From: Clostridium sp. CAG:793
GTDB taxonomy: Bacteria; Bacillota; Clostridia; TANB77; CAG-508
Assembly: GCA_000433915.1 (NCBI GenBank)
Contig: HF993636.1
Coordinates: forward strand, 5,480 to 69,479
Direction: 5' to 3'
Length of the DNA: 64,000 nt
Shown here: positions 34,922 through 43,796 of the stretch, one piece after another
How positions within the stretch are numbered: position 1 is the stretch's first letter
How the letters are laid out: each line of letters begins with the position of its first letter
Translations under genes and position numbers: made by a program
Notes under the pieces: generated by a model
What the model was told of the DNA's origin: nothing
The model's input: the letters and a program-made list of their open reading frames with translations, nothing else
Databases searched by the model: none

Positions 34922-35335
34922 TTAACCCCTCCAACCTTTTACTATAACAGCGAAAACTAGTGGTAATACTTGACATATTATTAATAATGTAATAATTGCT
35001 ATCATTGTGTTAAATCCTTTATCTCTATTCTCTAGATGTCTTATACCTATAACATATTGGAAAATCGCACTTATTGCTATTCCTAATATTCCAAAAGGAA
35101 TACTGTATATTCTAACTTTATTTAATATATACGCAACAACTCCGTAAGTTTCACTTCCGTAAGCTTCTTGGTAATCTTTCATTGATTTTAATTCATTATC
35201 TTTTAATGTTACTATTTGGCTCTTTGTTTCGTCTGATATTATCTCTGTAGTATTATTTGCTGCAGATACTGAACCTATGCAAAATATACTAAAAAAACAC
35301 ATCATTATCACAAAACTTATCAACGTCTTTTTCAT
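34922..35335 (-). CDS. Small secreted/membrane protein with two C-terminal helices (VirB2/TrbC-like topology)
   Basis: A 137-aa protein with a clear signal peptide (LISFVIMMCFFSIFCIGSVSAA), a short polar segment and two helices (IPFGILGIAISAIFQYVIG and MIAIITLLIICQVLPLVFAV) joined by a basic/acidic loop (RHLENRDK). The layout recalls TrbC/VirB2 pilin precursors, but I see no diagnostic motif. It is 4 bases upstream of the AT-hook CpaE-like gene, so they are probably co-translated and functionally linked. Confidence 0.6.
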   Translation of the reverse strand: MKKTLISFVIMMCFFSIFCIGSVSAANNTTEIISDETKSQIVTLKDNELKSMKDYQEAYGSETYGVVAYILNKVRIYSIPFGILGIAISAIFQYVIGIRHLENRDKGFNTMIAIITLLIICQVLPLVFAVIVKGWRG

Positions 35336-35400
35336 GATATATTTCCTCCTTTATATCTTATATAATAATACACTAACTTAAATAAAATAGCAAGTAAATT

Positions 35401-36630
35401 TTATAATTTATTGTACAAATACATCATCCATTTATATACACCTTTTGACCAATTTGTGTCAGTTGCGTATGATTTATTTACTGCGGTTAAGGTTGCACCT
35501 TTAAAATATGTACCAACTGCTTTTTCTTCGTTATAAATGGCTGTTCCTTTTGGATTTAAATAATATTTGACAAATACTCTTGATACTAAATCGATTCCTT
35601 CCGCATAAGTTTCAAATCTAGCAGCACTTCCTCCTGGATCTCTGTCATATGCAGCATATCCAAATAGGTTTTTCTTATTTAATGATATATTTGATGTTCC
35701 CCATCCGCTTTCATGTATTGCTACTGCTGCAACAAATATTCCATTTACATTATATTGTTGTTCTGCATAATAAAAATATTCAGCATTTTCCTTAAATACA
35801 TTATTTTTATCACTTGAATTATTTTCAAATATTTTCTTAAATTGTTCTATTGTTAAACCACTCTTTTTATTCAGTAACATACTAAATCCTAAATCTTGGG
35901 TTAGCTGTTCTTTGGTGTATTGATGATTATTTTCATCTCCATCACTGTTTCCGTTTGGGTTTACATATGCTAAGCAATCAGTAGGTACCCATCCAATGTA
36001 ATTTCCATAAGATACGTAATACCAATCATCCTGCTTTGCTTTTAATGTTACTTGTTCTCCTTTGTTAATTGTAATTAGCTTGTCTGAATTCTGGTTTGGG
36101 TCAACGTGAATTGCAAGTGTGTTAGACGTTGCCTTCAAAGTATCTCCAACAATAGGTACATAGTTGCTAGAATATGCTGATGTTCCAATTTCAACAATTT
36201 TATCTATTGCTACTTTTTTTATTTCAGATGATATCTGTTCTGTTGATATTAATTCTCCATCTTGATATATCATTTTTACTATTGCATCTTGTTTTCCATC
36301 TGAGCCTTCTTGAATTGTCTGAATCTTGCCTTTTGCTAATGATTCATTTTGTCTATATTGTGTTGAAAATTCGACATCAGTTTCTTGCCTTTCTATTTTT
36401 TCTGTTATTATGCTTTTTTCATTTTGCATTATTATATTTTCTATATTAGGTTGTTTTGATGTATCTTGTTTTGTTATAGGAACTTCAATTTCTACTGGCG
36501 ACATTCTTTTTTCTTGCGATGCATACGATACATTTTTTGTTTTTTTGACACCAAAAATAATAGCTATAACTAGTGCTACGGCTATTACTAATGCAATTAT
36601 ATATTTGTATACATCCATTGATTTTTTCAT
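35401..36630 (-). CDS. Membrane-anchored SH3b + glucosaminidase cell-wall hydrolase
   Basis: A 409-aa protein with an N-terminal anchor helix (YIIALVIAVALVIAIIFGV), a variable linker, a bacterial SH3 domain (about 165-225: LAIHVDPNQNSDKLITINKG ... WYYVSYGNYIGWVP) and a C-terminal GH73-type N-acetylglucosaminidase. The catalytic Glu lies in AAVAIHESGWGTSNI, followed by KKNLFGYAAYDRDP. It cuts peptidoglycan glycan strands at the cell surface. It follows the phosphoesterase gene. Confidence 0.85.
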   Translation of the reverse strand: MKKSMDVYKYIIALVIAVALVIAIIFGVKKTKNVSYASQEKRMSPVEIEVPITKQDTSKQPNIENIIMQNEKSIITEKIERQETDVEFSTQYRQNESLAKGKIQTIQEGSDGKQDAIVKMIYQDGELISTEQISSEIKKVAIDKIVEIGTSAYSSNYVPIVGDTLKATSNTLAIHVDPNQNSDKLITINKGEQVTLKAKQDDWYYVSYGNYIGWVPTDCLAYVNPNGNSDGDENNHQYTKEQLTQDLGFSMLLNKKSGLTIEQFKKIFENNSSDKNNVFKENAEYFYYAEQQYNVNGIFVAAVAIHESGWGTSNISLNKKNLFGYAAYDRDPGGSAARFETYAEGIDLVSRVFVKYYLNPKGTAIYNEEKAVGTYFKGATLTAVNKSYATDTNWSKGVYKWMMYLYNKL

Positions 36631-36659
36631 ATTTACATTCCTATCATTTTAATATTTTA

Positions 36660-37376
36660 TTACATAATTTTTACTGGATCAAATTTTATATAATCTGAGC
36701 TTATCAATTTTAGTTTTACACCATTAATAGTTCCTTCAACTGCCTCTTCATGTGCTTGTCCATGTAAGTGTCCATAATAGCAATTATCTATGTTGTACTT
36801 TTTAAGCATTTCCAAATATGGACTTTTCTCATCTTTTTCTATTATGTTTTTTGTGATTGGTGGATAATGCATTATACAAATTATTTTCTTTTCTTGGTTT
36901 GATTTTTTCATTTTATTTAGTGCATCTTTTATTGATAATTCCAGTCTAATTAATTCTCTATTTAGCATTTTCTTTCCGTTGTCACTTTCACTAAAATACC
37001 ATCCTCTAGTTCCAACTATCATTGCTTCTTCTGTTTCAACTGAATTGTTATATAAAAAATTAATTTTTTTATATTTATTTTTTTCAACAAATTCTTGCAT
37101 TTTATTTAATGTTGTCCACCAAAAATCATGATTCCCTTTTAGTAAAATTTTAGTTCCTGGTAGGTTATCTATAAATTCAAAGTCCTTTTTTGCTTCTCTT
37201 ATATACATCGCCCAAGAAAAATCTCCTGGTAATAATACAACGTCTTCTTCATTTATTTTGCTTAACCAATTTTCACTTATCTTTTTTTCGTAGTTTGCCC
37301 AATTCTCTCCAAATATGTTCATTGGTTTGTTTACTCCAAATGATAAGTGTAAATCGCCTATTCCGTAAATAGCCAC
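36660..37376 (-). CDS. Calcineurin-like metallophosphoesterase
   Basis: A 238-aa cytoplasmic protein with all family metal-binding motifs: GDLHLSFG, LLPGDFSWA, LLKGNHDFWW, CIMHYPPI and YYGHLHGQAH. It resembles predicted phosphohydrolases of the YkuE/serine-threonine phosphatase superfamily. Substrate unknown. It lies in the run tsaD - phosphoesterase - glucosaminidase with short gaps. Confidence 0.85.
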   Translation of the reverse strand: MAIYGIGDLHLSFGVNKPMNIFGENWANYEKKISENWLSKINEEDVVLLPGDFSWAMYIREAKKDFEFIDNLPGTKILLKGNHDFWWTTLNKMQEFVEKNKYKKINFLYNNSVETEEAMIVGTRGWYFSESDNGKKMLNRELIRLELSIKDALNKMKKSNQEKKIICIMHYPPITKNIIEKDEKSPYLEMLKKYNIDNCYYGHLHGQAHEEAVEGTINGVKLKLISSDYIKFDPVKIM

Positions 37377-37407
37377 TAAATGACTCCTTTCGTTTAATCC
37401 GTTACTT

Positions 37408-38397
37408 TTATTTTAGTTGTAAATCTGGCACAGCATTTAAGCTTAAATCACTTATATTTCCAGCTAAATAATTGTAATATCCTGCTGATGCAATCATTGC
37501 TGCATTATCTGTACATAGTTTTAAATCTGGCATATATACTTTTGTATCTTTTAATTCTAAAAATGATTGTCTAATATAGCTATTGGCTGAAACTCCTCCT
37601 GCTAGTGCTACTGTATGTATTCCTGTTTGTTCTATTGCTTTTTGTACATTATTTATTAATATTTCTGATACAGTTTTCTCGAAACTTTTGCATAAATCAG
37701 CTTTGTTTATTTCAGGATTTTTATGATGTAAGTTTATTACAGCTGTTTTTATTCCACTAAAACTAAAATCTAAATTTTCAAAGTGAGTTTTTGGAAGTTC
37801 TATGTTTGCATTTCCTTCTTGTGCTAGCTTGTCTACTTTAGGTCCACCTGGATAGCCTAATCCGATTACTCTTGCAACTTTATCAAAGGCTTCACCAACA
37901 GCGTCATCTCTTGTCTTTCCTAATACATCAAATTCTGTATAGTCCTTTACATATACTATTTGAGTATTTCCTCCTGACATCATAACACATAAAAATGGTG
38001 GCTTTAGTTCTTTATATGTAATATAATTTGCAGCTATATGTCCCTCAATATGGTTTGTTCCTATTAATGGCTTATTTAGTGCAAAACTTAAAGCTTTTCC
38101 ATATGAAAGTCCAACTAAAAGAGCTCCCACAAGTCCTGGTCCGTATGTACATGCAATTACATCAACATCTTCTAATTGAATGTTTGCTTCTTTAATTGCT
38201 TCTTTGGTTACATCTGATACATTTTGTATATGATTTCTTGAAGCAATTTCTGGAACTACCCCTCCATAAAGTGTATGAATTGCTATTTGAGTGTTTATTA
38301 CATTTGATAAAACTTCTCTACCGTTTTTAACAACGGCAACAGATGTTTCATCACAACTTGATTCAATTCCTAAAGTATAAATATCTTTTTTATTCAT
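37408..38397 (-). CDS. tsaD: tRNA threonylcarbamoyladenosine (t6A) transferase TsaD
   Basis: A 329-aa ASKHA-fold enzyme that transfers threonylcarbamoyl to A37 of ANN-decoding tRNAs together with TsaB/TsaE. Motifs: LGIESSCDETSVAVV at the start, the metal-binding NHIEGHIAAN (His116, His120), CVMMSGGNTQIVYV and VALAGGVSANSYIR. Length is standard. It sits 23 bases downstream of the M50 protease gene. Confidence 0.95.
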   Translation of the reverse strand: MNKKDIYTLGIESSCDETSVAVVKNGREVLSNVINTQIAIHTLYGGVVPEIASRNHIQNVSDVTKEAIKEANIQLEDVDVIACTYGPGLVGALLVGLSYGKALSFALNKPLIGTNHIEGHIAANYITYKELKPPFLCVMMSGGNTQIVYVKDYTEFDVLGKTRDDAVGEAFDKVARVIGLGYPGGPKVDKLAQEGNANIELPKTHFENLDFSFSGIKTAVINLHHKNPEINKADLCKSFEKTVSEILINNVQKAIEQTGIHTVALAGGVSANSYIRQSFLELKDTKVYMPDLKLCTDNAAMIASAGYYNYLAGNISDLSLNAVPDLQLK

Positions 38398-38420
38398 TTT
38401 ATGTATTAATTACTCCTCTT

Positions 38421-39158
38421 TTATACTCCTGCTATTATTCTTATTAATTTCACTAGTGCTTCTTCTAATCCTCTAATTGCAGGAGATATAATCATACTTG
38501 CAAATGGTGTTACCCATATTATTATAAATATTATGTATAATATTTGTTGATGTTCTTGATACCATATTCTTGCTTTTGGTGGTAAAAATGCCTCTAATAT
38601 TTTTGATCCATCTAATGGTGGTAATGGGATTAAGTTGAATATTCCAAGTCCAACATTCATTTCTATTGTTGATACTATGATTTCTATTAGTACATTTCCT
38701 GTAGTTGTTGCTAGGAAACTTCCTCCGAATCTTATTAATAATCCATATATAATAGAAAATATCACTGCTAGAATTATGTTCATTGCTGGTCCTGCTATTG
38801 AAACTAAAGCATTTCCTTTTTTTATTGAAATTGTTCTATTAAAATTATTTGGATTTATTTGGACTGGCTTGCCCCATCCAAATCCTGCTGTAATCAATAG
38901 CACTGCTCCTACTGGATCTATATGTGCAAATGGATTTAATGTTAATCTTCCTTGTCTTCTTGGTGTATCGTCTCCTAATTTATCTGCCATCCATGCGTGA
39001 GCAAATTCATGAAATGTAATTGCTATTAATATTGCTGGTATTGATAGTATTAGTGCAAGAAAAGCGCCTGGTGTAGTTAAGTAATACTTTAAATTATCTA
39101 TTATTAATATTGCTATTATTACTATCATCCATGGATTTGAAAATGTGTTATAGAACAT
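38421..39158 (-). CDS. Site-2 protease-like M50 family membrane protein
   Basis: A 245-aa integral membrane protein with zinc ligands HEFAHAW (His50, Glu51, His54) and the second motif NLIPLPPLDGSKIL. It is of the small S2P group without PDZ or CBS domains, similar to SpoIVFB-like rhomboid-unrelated proteases of unknown target. Five to six helices are visible. It probably cuts membrane-embedded substrates. Confidence 0.88.
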   Translation of the reverse strand: MFYNTFSNPWMIVIIAILIIDNLKYYLTTPGAFLALILSIPAILIAITFHEFAHAWMADKLGDDTPRRQGRLTLNPFAHIDPVGAVLLITAGFGWGKPVQINPNNFNRTISIKKGNALVSIAGPAMNIILAVIFSIIYGLLIRFGGSFLATTTGNVLIEIIVSTIEMNVGLGIFNLIPLPPLDGSKILEAFLPPKARIWYQEHQQILYIIFIIIWVTPFASMIISPAIRGLEEALVKLIRIIAGV

Positions 39159-39180
39159 AGTTCCTCCTTAATTTCAATTA

Positions 39181-39411
39181 TTATGCTTTTGTTAATTCAT
39201 CATCAACAAATTGTTTTGCCTCTTCTATATTATCTGTTTCAACAAAAACTTTTTCTTTTTCATCTTCTACAGAAAATCTTTGATATTCTCCTCTAATGTA
39301 ACTATATATCAAATATCCTTTATATCTTTCTTCAAGATTATCATATCTTCTTCTCATTGGACCTTTACACATAAGATCCTGCATTTCATATTCTTTAAAA
39401 TCATATTTCAT
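39181..39411 (-). CDS. Conserved small hypothetical protein
   Basis: A 76-aa soluble protein, rich in charged residues and tyrosine (LEERYKGYLIYSYIRGEYQRFSVEDEKE), ending in an acidic helix (TDNIEEAKQFVDDELTKA). No family recognised. It lies between lysS and the M50 gene with short gaps, so it is probably in that operon. Coding is supported by the compact spacing and plausible codon use. The ribosome site is weak. Confidence 0.6.
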   Translation of the reverse strand: MKYDFKEYEMQDLMCKGPMRRRYDNLEERYKGYLIYSYIRGEYQRFSVEDEKEKVFVETDNIEEAKQFVDDELTKA

Positions 39412-39446
39412 TTTATTAATATCTCTTTATAAATTTTATAAAAATT

Positions 39447-40961
39447 TTAGCGATCTGCTAAAGGTTTCATTGTTGGGAATAATAATACATCTCTTATTGA
39501 TGCTGAATTTGTTAATAGCATTACTAATCTGTCAATTCCCATTCCCATTCCACCTGTAGGTGGCAATCCTATTTCAAGAGCATTGATGTAATCGTCGTCC
39601 ATCATTCCAGCCTCATCATCGCCTCTTTCTCTATTTTTGATTTCATTTACGAATCTCTCATGTTGGTCTATTGGATCATTTAATTCTGAGAAAGCATTTG
39701 CATATTCCCTTCCTCCAATAAATAATTCGAATCTTTGTGTCATTTCTGGTTTTCCTGCTACCTTTTTAGCAAGTGGTGAATTTTCAATTGGATATTCATA
39801 TACAAATGTTGGTTGAATTAATGTTTCCTCAACTTTTTCATCAAATACTTGAGCGATAATATCTCCTCTTGAATTCTTGATAGGGTCAATTTCTATATGC
39901 ATTTCTTTTAGTACATTTTGTGCTTCTTCGTCTGTTTTTATTGTATTAAAGTCAACACCAGTTACTTCTTTAATAGCATCAATCATAGTTATTCTCTTCC
40001 ACTCTGGAGTTAAGTCAATATCAACACCTTGGTAGTTTATCTTCATTGTTCCTAATACTTTTTGTGCTATTTTTGATACTAATTCTTCTGTTAAATTCAT
40101 CATATCTTCTAAGTTTTCATAAGCTGAGTATAACTCTATAGTTGTGAATTCAGGATTATGCTTTATATCCATTCCTTCATTTCTGAAAATTCTTCCTATT
40201 TCATATACTTTTTCAAAACCACCAACAACTAATCTCTTTAAGTTTAGTTCTGTTGCAATTCTTAAATACATATCGATATCTAATGTATTGTGATGTGTTA
40301 TAAATGGTCTTGCTGTTGCTCCTCCTGATATTGTGTTTAATATAGGAGTTTCAACTTCAAGGTAACCTTTATCATCTAGTATTCTTTTCATTTCTTTTAT
40401 TATTTGTGTTCTTTTGATAAATGCATCTTTTACTTCTGGATTCATTATAAGGTCTATATATCTTTGTCTGTATCTTAAGTCTGTATCTTTTAATCCATGG
40501 AATTTTTCTGGTAGTGGTTTTAATGATTTTGCTAATAAAGTTACTTTCTTAGCATGAATTGAGATTTCACCAGTTCTTGTTTTAAATACAAATCCTGTTA
40601 TTCCAATAATGTCTCCTATATCATCTTCTTTGAATTGTTTATAGCTTTCTTCTCCTAATTCATTTATGCTTACATAACTTTGAATTTTGCCATCACCATC
40701 TTGAATATGGCAGAATGATGCTTTTCCCATTATTCTTTTTCCCATTATTCTTCCAGCTACAGTAACATCTTTACCTTCTAGCTCATCATAATGTTCCATT
40801 ATTTCTTTACTTGTATGAGTTCTTTCAAACTTTGTAATTTCAAATGGATCATGTCCTTCTTCTCTTAGTTTATCTAATTTTTCTCTTCTTACTTGCATTA
40901 GATGATTCATATCTAATGTTTCATTTTCTTGAATGTTGTTTTCATTATTATTTGTTTCCAT
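39447..40961 (-). CDS. lysS: Lysyl-tRNA synthetase, class II
   Basis: A 504-aa class II synthetase. An OB-fold anticodon-binding domain (VAGRIMGKRIMGKASFCHIQD) precedes the catalytic core. Motif 1 is near VETPILN, motif 2 is FRNEGMDIKHNPEFTTIELY and motif 3 is GLPPTGGMGMGIDRLVML. Ribosome site AAGGAGAGTCAAA before the ATG. A good promoter lies 35-60 bases upstream, and I see no T-box leader. Confidence 0.97.
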   Translation of the reverse strand: METNNNENNIQENETLDMNHLMQVRREKLDKLREEGHDPFEITKFERTHTSKEIMEHYDELEGKDVTVAGRIMGKRIMGKASFCHIQDGDGKIQSYVSINELGEESYKQFKEDDIGDIIGITGFVFKTRTGEISIHAKKVTLLAKSLKPLPEKFHGLKDTDLRYRQRYIDLIMNPEVKDAFIKRTQIIKEMKRILDDKGYLEVETPILNTISGGATARPFITHHNTLDIDMYLRIATELNLKRLVVGGFEKVYEIGRIFRNEGMDIKHNPEFTTIELYSAYENLEDMMNLTEELVSKIAQKVLGTMKINYQGVDIDLTPEWKRITMIDAIKEVTGVDFNTIKTDEEAQNVLKEMHIEIDPIKNSRGDIIAQVFDEKVEETLIQPTFVYEYPIENSPLAKKVAGKPEMTQRFELFIGGREYANAFSELNDPIDQHERFVNEIKNRERGDDEAGMMDDDYINALEIGLPPTGGMGMGIDRLVMLLTNSASIRDVLLFPTMKPLADR

Positions 40962-40994
40962 TTTGACTCTCCTTGTTTATTATTCAATAGTATT

Positions 40995-41023
40995 ATTATA
41001 CCTCAAATGCTTGTTTTTGTAAA
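40995..41023 (-). promoter_or_regulatory. Promoter of lysS
   Basis: TTTACA (41018-41023), 17-base spacer, TATAAT (40995-41000) on the minus strand. Confidence 0.7.
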
Positions 41024-41053
41024 CCTTTCGCATTGCAAAAATTATGTAAATTT

Positions 41054-42607
41054 CTAATTGTTTACTCCATGATGTGCAGTTGGTGCTGAATCATCTATTT
41101 TGCTAAAAGTAAATCCATTGCTTAGTCCATAATCTATTATACTTTCTAACGCATTTAATGTTTTTTTATTTCCACTAAAGTCATGCATTAGTACAACATT
41201 AGCTCTTGTTTTCCTTAGTCCTTTTGTTACATTGTTATACACATCGGCTGAGTTCTTTGCCTCTCCCGCATCTCCTGCTGATACGTTCCAATCAAAATAC
41301 TTAAATCCTCGTGCTGTTACTTCATTTACTAATTTTGACATTATTCCAGGATTAAATTTACTTATTGTGTTTGAGCTTCCTCCTGGGAATCTTGTATAAT
41401 AAGTAGTTATTCCGGTTGAATTCTTTATCTTGGTCTGTAATTTTGTTATGTTAGACATATAAGCATCAACAGATTTATATATATCTTTGTAATTATGTGA
41501 ATATCCGTGAATCCCTACTGTATGTCCTTCAGCCACTTCTCGTTTTATATATTTTTCACCATTGCTATCATAATTTAATATAAAGAATGTTGCTTTTACA
41601 CCCTTTTTCTTTAAAATATCCAATACTTTTGGTGTGATACTAGAGCTTGGTCCATCATCAAAGGTTAAATAGATTACTCCATCTTTATTTGGGCTATTGG
41701 CTTCTTGCTGTTTATATACAATAACAGTTCTGCTTGCTTTTCCTTCGTTGCCTTTCGAATCAGATACTTTATATGTGATTGTATATGTTCCTGCTTTATC
41801 TGTATTTACGCTTCCTTCTGTTGTTATTTTAGATGTTAAATCTCCATCTTTATCATCTGTTGCTTTTGCACCTTTTTCATTGTATTTGCCACCAACTACG
41901 ACATACATCCTTTGATTTCCATTTAGTGTTATAACTGGTGCTACGTCATCTATTAAATGTACTTTTCTCTTCTTTTCGGTTGTATTTCCTGATGTGTCAG
42001 ACACTGTATATACAATTTCAATTTCATCATCATTTATTTTGTTTTGCTTTAATTCTACTTTGTCAGTTATATCTCCATCATAATTGTCAATTGCTTTATA
42101 TCCCGGATCTTTGTATTCTTTCGCATACGAATATTCTATTTCGTCACTACCTTCTAGAGTTATTTCTGGTGAAATTGTATCAACTATTTGTACAGTTTGC
42201 TTATGTGTGTATTTTCTTCCCCATAGCATCGGAATCTCAAGTTCTACTTCATAATTTCCTACTTTATAATAATCAATATTTCCATTTACTTTTATTGACT
42301 TTGATACATCTTTTCCCATATATATTGTTTTTGGTTCTTGTAGTTCGGTTCCACTTTTTGCTTCTATTTTTATTGTATTTTTTGAGCTTTCTTCAATGAT
42401 AGGATTTTTAAAAGATAGTGTAAGAAATGCAATTAATATGTATATTGCAATTATTTCAATTACTCTTATAATTACTCTTTTTTTGCTTTTTCCATGTTTG
42501 TGGTTTCTATTTTTATGTGATACTACTATTGTTCTCCATATTAATATTATTGCAATTATTGCTTCAATTAGTATTTCTACGTTTTCTGCTAAAAATATGT
42601 TATTCAT
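41054..42607 (-). CDS. Polysaccharide deacetylase with Ig-like repeats
   Basis: A 517-aa protein with an N-terminal helix plus a basic segment and second helix (RVIEIIAIYILIAFLTLSF). Two to three DUF5011-type Ig-like repeats follow (PEITLEGSDEIEYSYAKEYKDPGYKA and APVITLNGNQRMYVVVGGKY are repeat starts, each with a later DNYDGDITDKV-like loop). The C-terminal NodB domain has metal/catalytic motifs YLTFDDGPS, HTVGIHGYSH and RFPGGSS. It removes N- or O-acetyl groups from peptidoglycan or another wall glycan. Single gene with its own promoter. Confidence 0.9.
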   Translation of the reverse strand: MNNIFLAENVEILIEAIIAIILIWRTIVVSHKNRNHKHGKSKKRVIIRVIEIIAIYILIAFLTLSFKNPIIEESSKNTIKIEAKSGTELQEPKTIYMGKDVSKSIKVNGNIDYYKVGNYEVELEIPMLWGRKYTHKQTVQIVDTISPEITLEGSDEIEYSYAKEYKDPGYKAIDNYDGDITDKVELKQNKINDDEIEIVYTVSDTSGNTTEKKRKVHLIDDVAPVITLNGNQRMYVVVGGKYNEKGAKATDDKDGDLTSKITTEGSVNTDKAGTYTITYKVSDSKGNEGKASRTVIVYKQQEANSPNKDGVIYLTFDDGPSSSITPKVLDILKKKGVKATFFILNYDSNGEKYIKREVAEGHTVGIHGYSHNYKDIYKSVDAYMSNITKLQTKIKNSTGITTYYTRFPGGSSNTISKFNPGIMSKLVNEVTARGFKYFDWNVSAGDAGEAKNSADVYNNVTKGLRKTRANVVLMHDFSGNKKTLNALESIIDYGLSNGFTFSKIDDSAPTAHHGVNN

Positions 42608-42655
42608 TTTGTTTCCTCTTTTGCTTCATTTTATTCTACTTTTATTTCTAGAAAA

Positions 42656-42684
42656 ATTATAACACTTTATTATTCTTTTGTCTT
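42656..42684 (-). promoter_or_regulatory. Possible promoter of the deacetylase gene
   Basis: AAGACA (42679-42684), 17-base spacer, TATAAT (42656-42661) on the minus strand. Confidence 0.5.
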
Positions 42685-42895
42685 CAATTTATTGAATTTA
42701 AATTTATAATTTTTAAGCCCTAATCAATAGGGCTTAATTAATGTATATGTCATTAATTATTTATTATATATACAAAACACGGGCATATTTTATGATTGTA
42801 TATTTATATAGTCTTTCTCCTTTCTAGTTATTGATTATGTAATTACAATTTATAATTTCTTTGGATTTTTTCAGAAACAAATATATTGACAAATA

Positions 42896-42923
42896 ATGAC
42901 ATAAACATTATTCATATTATAAT
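42896..42923 (+). promoter_or_regulatory. Plus-strand promoter-like pair overlapping the minus-strand one
   Basis: ATGACA (42896-42901), 16-base spacer, TATAAT (42918-42923). It points toward the 3' end of the TOPRIM gene. No plus-strand gene follows. Confidence 0.35.
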
Positions 42924-42944
42924 GCATGATTTGTTTCAAGTCAA
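42916..42944 (-). promoter_or_regulatory. Minus-strand promoter in the intergenic region
   Basis: TTGACT (42939-42944), 17-base spacer, TATAAT (42916-42921). It faces the deacetylase, about 300 bases from its start, and could drive a long leader or a small RNA. Confidence 0.55.
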
Positions 42945-42972
42945 CAATAATCGTATGTCGTTTTTTGACAAA

Positions 42973-43006
42973 ATTCGACATCAGCTAAATTAAGCTAATG
43001 TCGAAT
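42973..43006 (-). terminator. Hairpin overlapping the stop of the TOPRIM gene
   Basis: A 14-position stem with one mismatch (42973-42986 with 42993-43006, arm ATTCGACATCAGCT). It includes the last codons of the TOPRIM gene. On the minus strand it continues into TTTTG. Confidence 0.6.
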
Positions 43007-43796
43007 CCATTTCAATTATTCCTAAATCAATAAATGATATTAATAATAAGCTTAGCATATATTGTCTTTTACTTATAATTTCATATTCAAAAATTTCTTT
43101 GTTAAAATCAGATATATCATCTAAATTTATCTTATCAATCTTTATGTATCTTAAAGAATTAATCATTTCTTTAAAGGCATTTTTTATTGATTGCTCATTC
43201 AATTTTGAATCATCATATTTCTTGTCATTTATATATCTTTTTAATTTATTCTTTTCAAAATCAAATCTTTCACTAAATTTAATCATTTCTTTTTCAAAAT
43301 TTGATATTATAAATGTTTCTATTGCAGGATAGCTTAGTAATAGCATACCTCCAATTTGGTCAAATTTATTTTCTATACTTGGTGTTCTAGAATTTAAAAA
43401 CTTGCTAATCAATTTTTTTATGTTATTCTCATCTTTTAATCTATCTCCATCAAATATATAGTATATTGCTGCATTTTCATAGTTAAATGTTAAATCATGA
43501 TGCTTTAATTCTTGTATTTGTTCTTCTATAAATTTTTCATTTTCTATACTTGAAATATTGCTTTTTTCTGAATTGATTATTGCAATTTTGGATTGTACGT
43601 TTTCATCACTTTCAAGCAAAAAAGTTTCTTTTCCACTTCTAGTTCTTGTTATAATTTCTTTGTATCCTAATATTCTTTTAAATATAATCGTAAGAAGATT
43701 GATTTCTCTTCTTTCTCCTTCAACTATATAAATGACTTTTCCTATATTCTTATTTTTATTAAGTTTTATTTTATTATTTAATATTTGGTAATCCAT
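42990..43796 (-). CDS. TOPRIM-type protein (RloB / PARIS AriB-like), putative defence effector
   Basis: A 268-aa protein. Two TOPRIM hallmarks are visible: an E-G motif in VIYIVEGERREINLL (Glu26) and a DxD in IYYIFDGDRL (Asp116, Asp118). LLLSYPAIETFIISNF recalls the SxPxxExWxxxxF segment of RloB proteins. TOPRIM domains of this type cleave nucleic acid, and in PARIS the AriB nuclease is released by the AriA ATPase. I chose the ATG at 43794-43796, preceded by GTGGAG; it overlaps the upstream ATPase gene by 23 bases, so the pair is coupled. Family assignment is by motif; confident homology needs a profile search. Confidence 0.65.
   Translation of the reverse strand: MDYQILNNKIKLNKNKNIGKVIYIVEGERREINLLTIIFKRILGYKEIITRTRSGKETFLLESDENVQSKIAIINSEKSNISSIENEKFIEEQIQELKHHDLTFNYENAAIYYIFDGDRLKDENNIKKLISKFLNSRTPSIENKFDQIGGMLLLSYPAIETFIISNFEKEMIKFSERFDFEKNKLKRYINDKKYDDSKLNEQSIKNAFKEMINSLRYIKIDKINLDDISDFNKEIFEYEIISKRQYMLSLLLISFIDLGIIEMDSTLA

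Larger units (their letters stand above)
42608..42989. other. 382-base intergenic region with promoters, a dyad and no clear gene
   Basis: No protein gene of normal size. It holds the deacetylase promoter, a 10-bp perfect dyad TTAAGCCCTA (42713-42722 with 42728-42737) without a U-tract, and a strong minus-strand promoter at 42916-42944. A plus-strand promoter-like pair lies at 42896-42923. A Shine-Dalgarno-like AAAGGAG precedes a 9-codon frame (MPVFCIYNK, 42757-42786, minus) but at 32 bases, too far for standard use. A small RNA is possible. Confidence 0.5.

Noticed and set aside
40962..41053. T-box leader for lysS
   Set aside because: The spacer is about 90 bases with a plain promoter close to the start; no specifier or antiterminator structure is visible.
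42713..42737. Perfect dyad as a rho-independent terminator
   Set aside because: Neither strand has a U-tract after the stem; kept only as an unexplained dyad.
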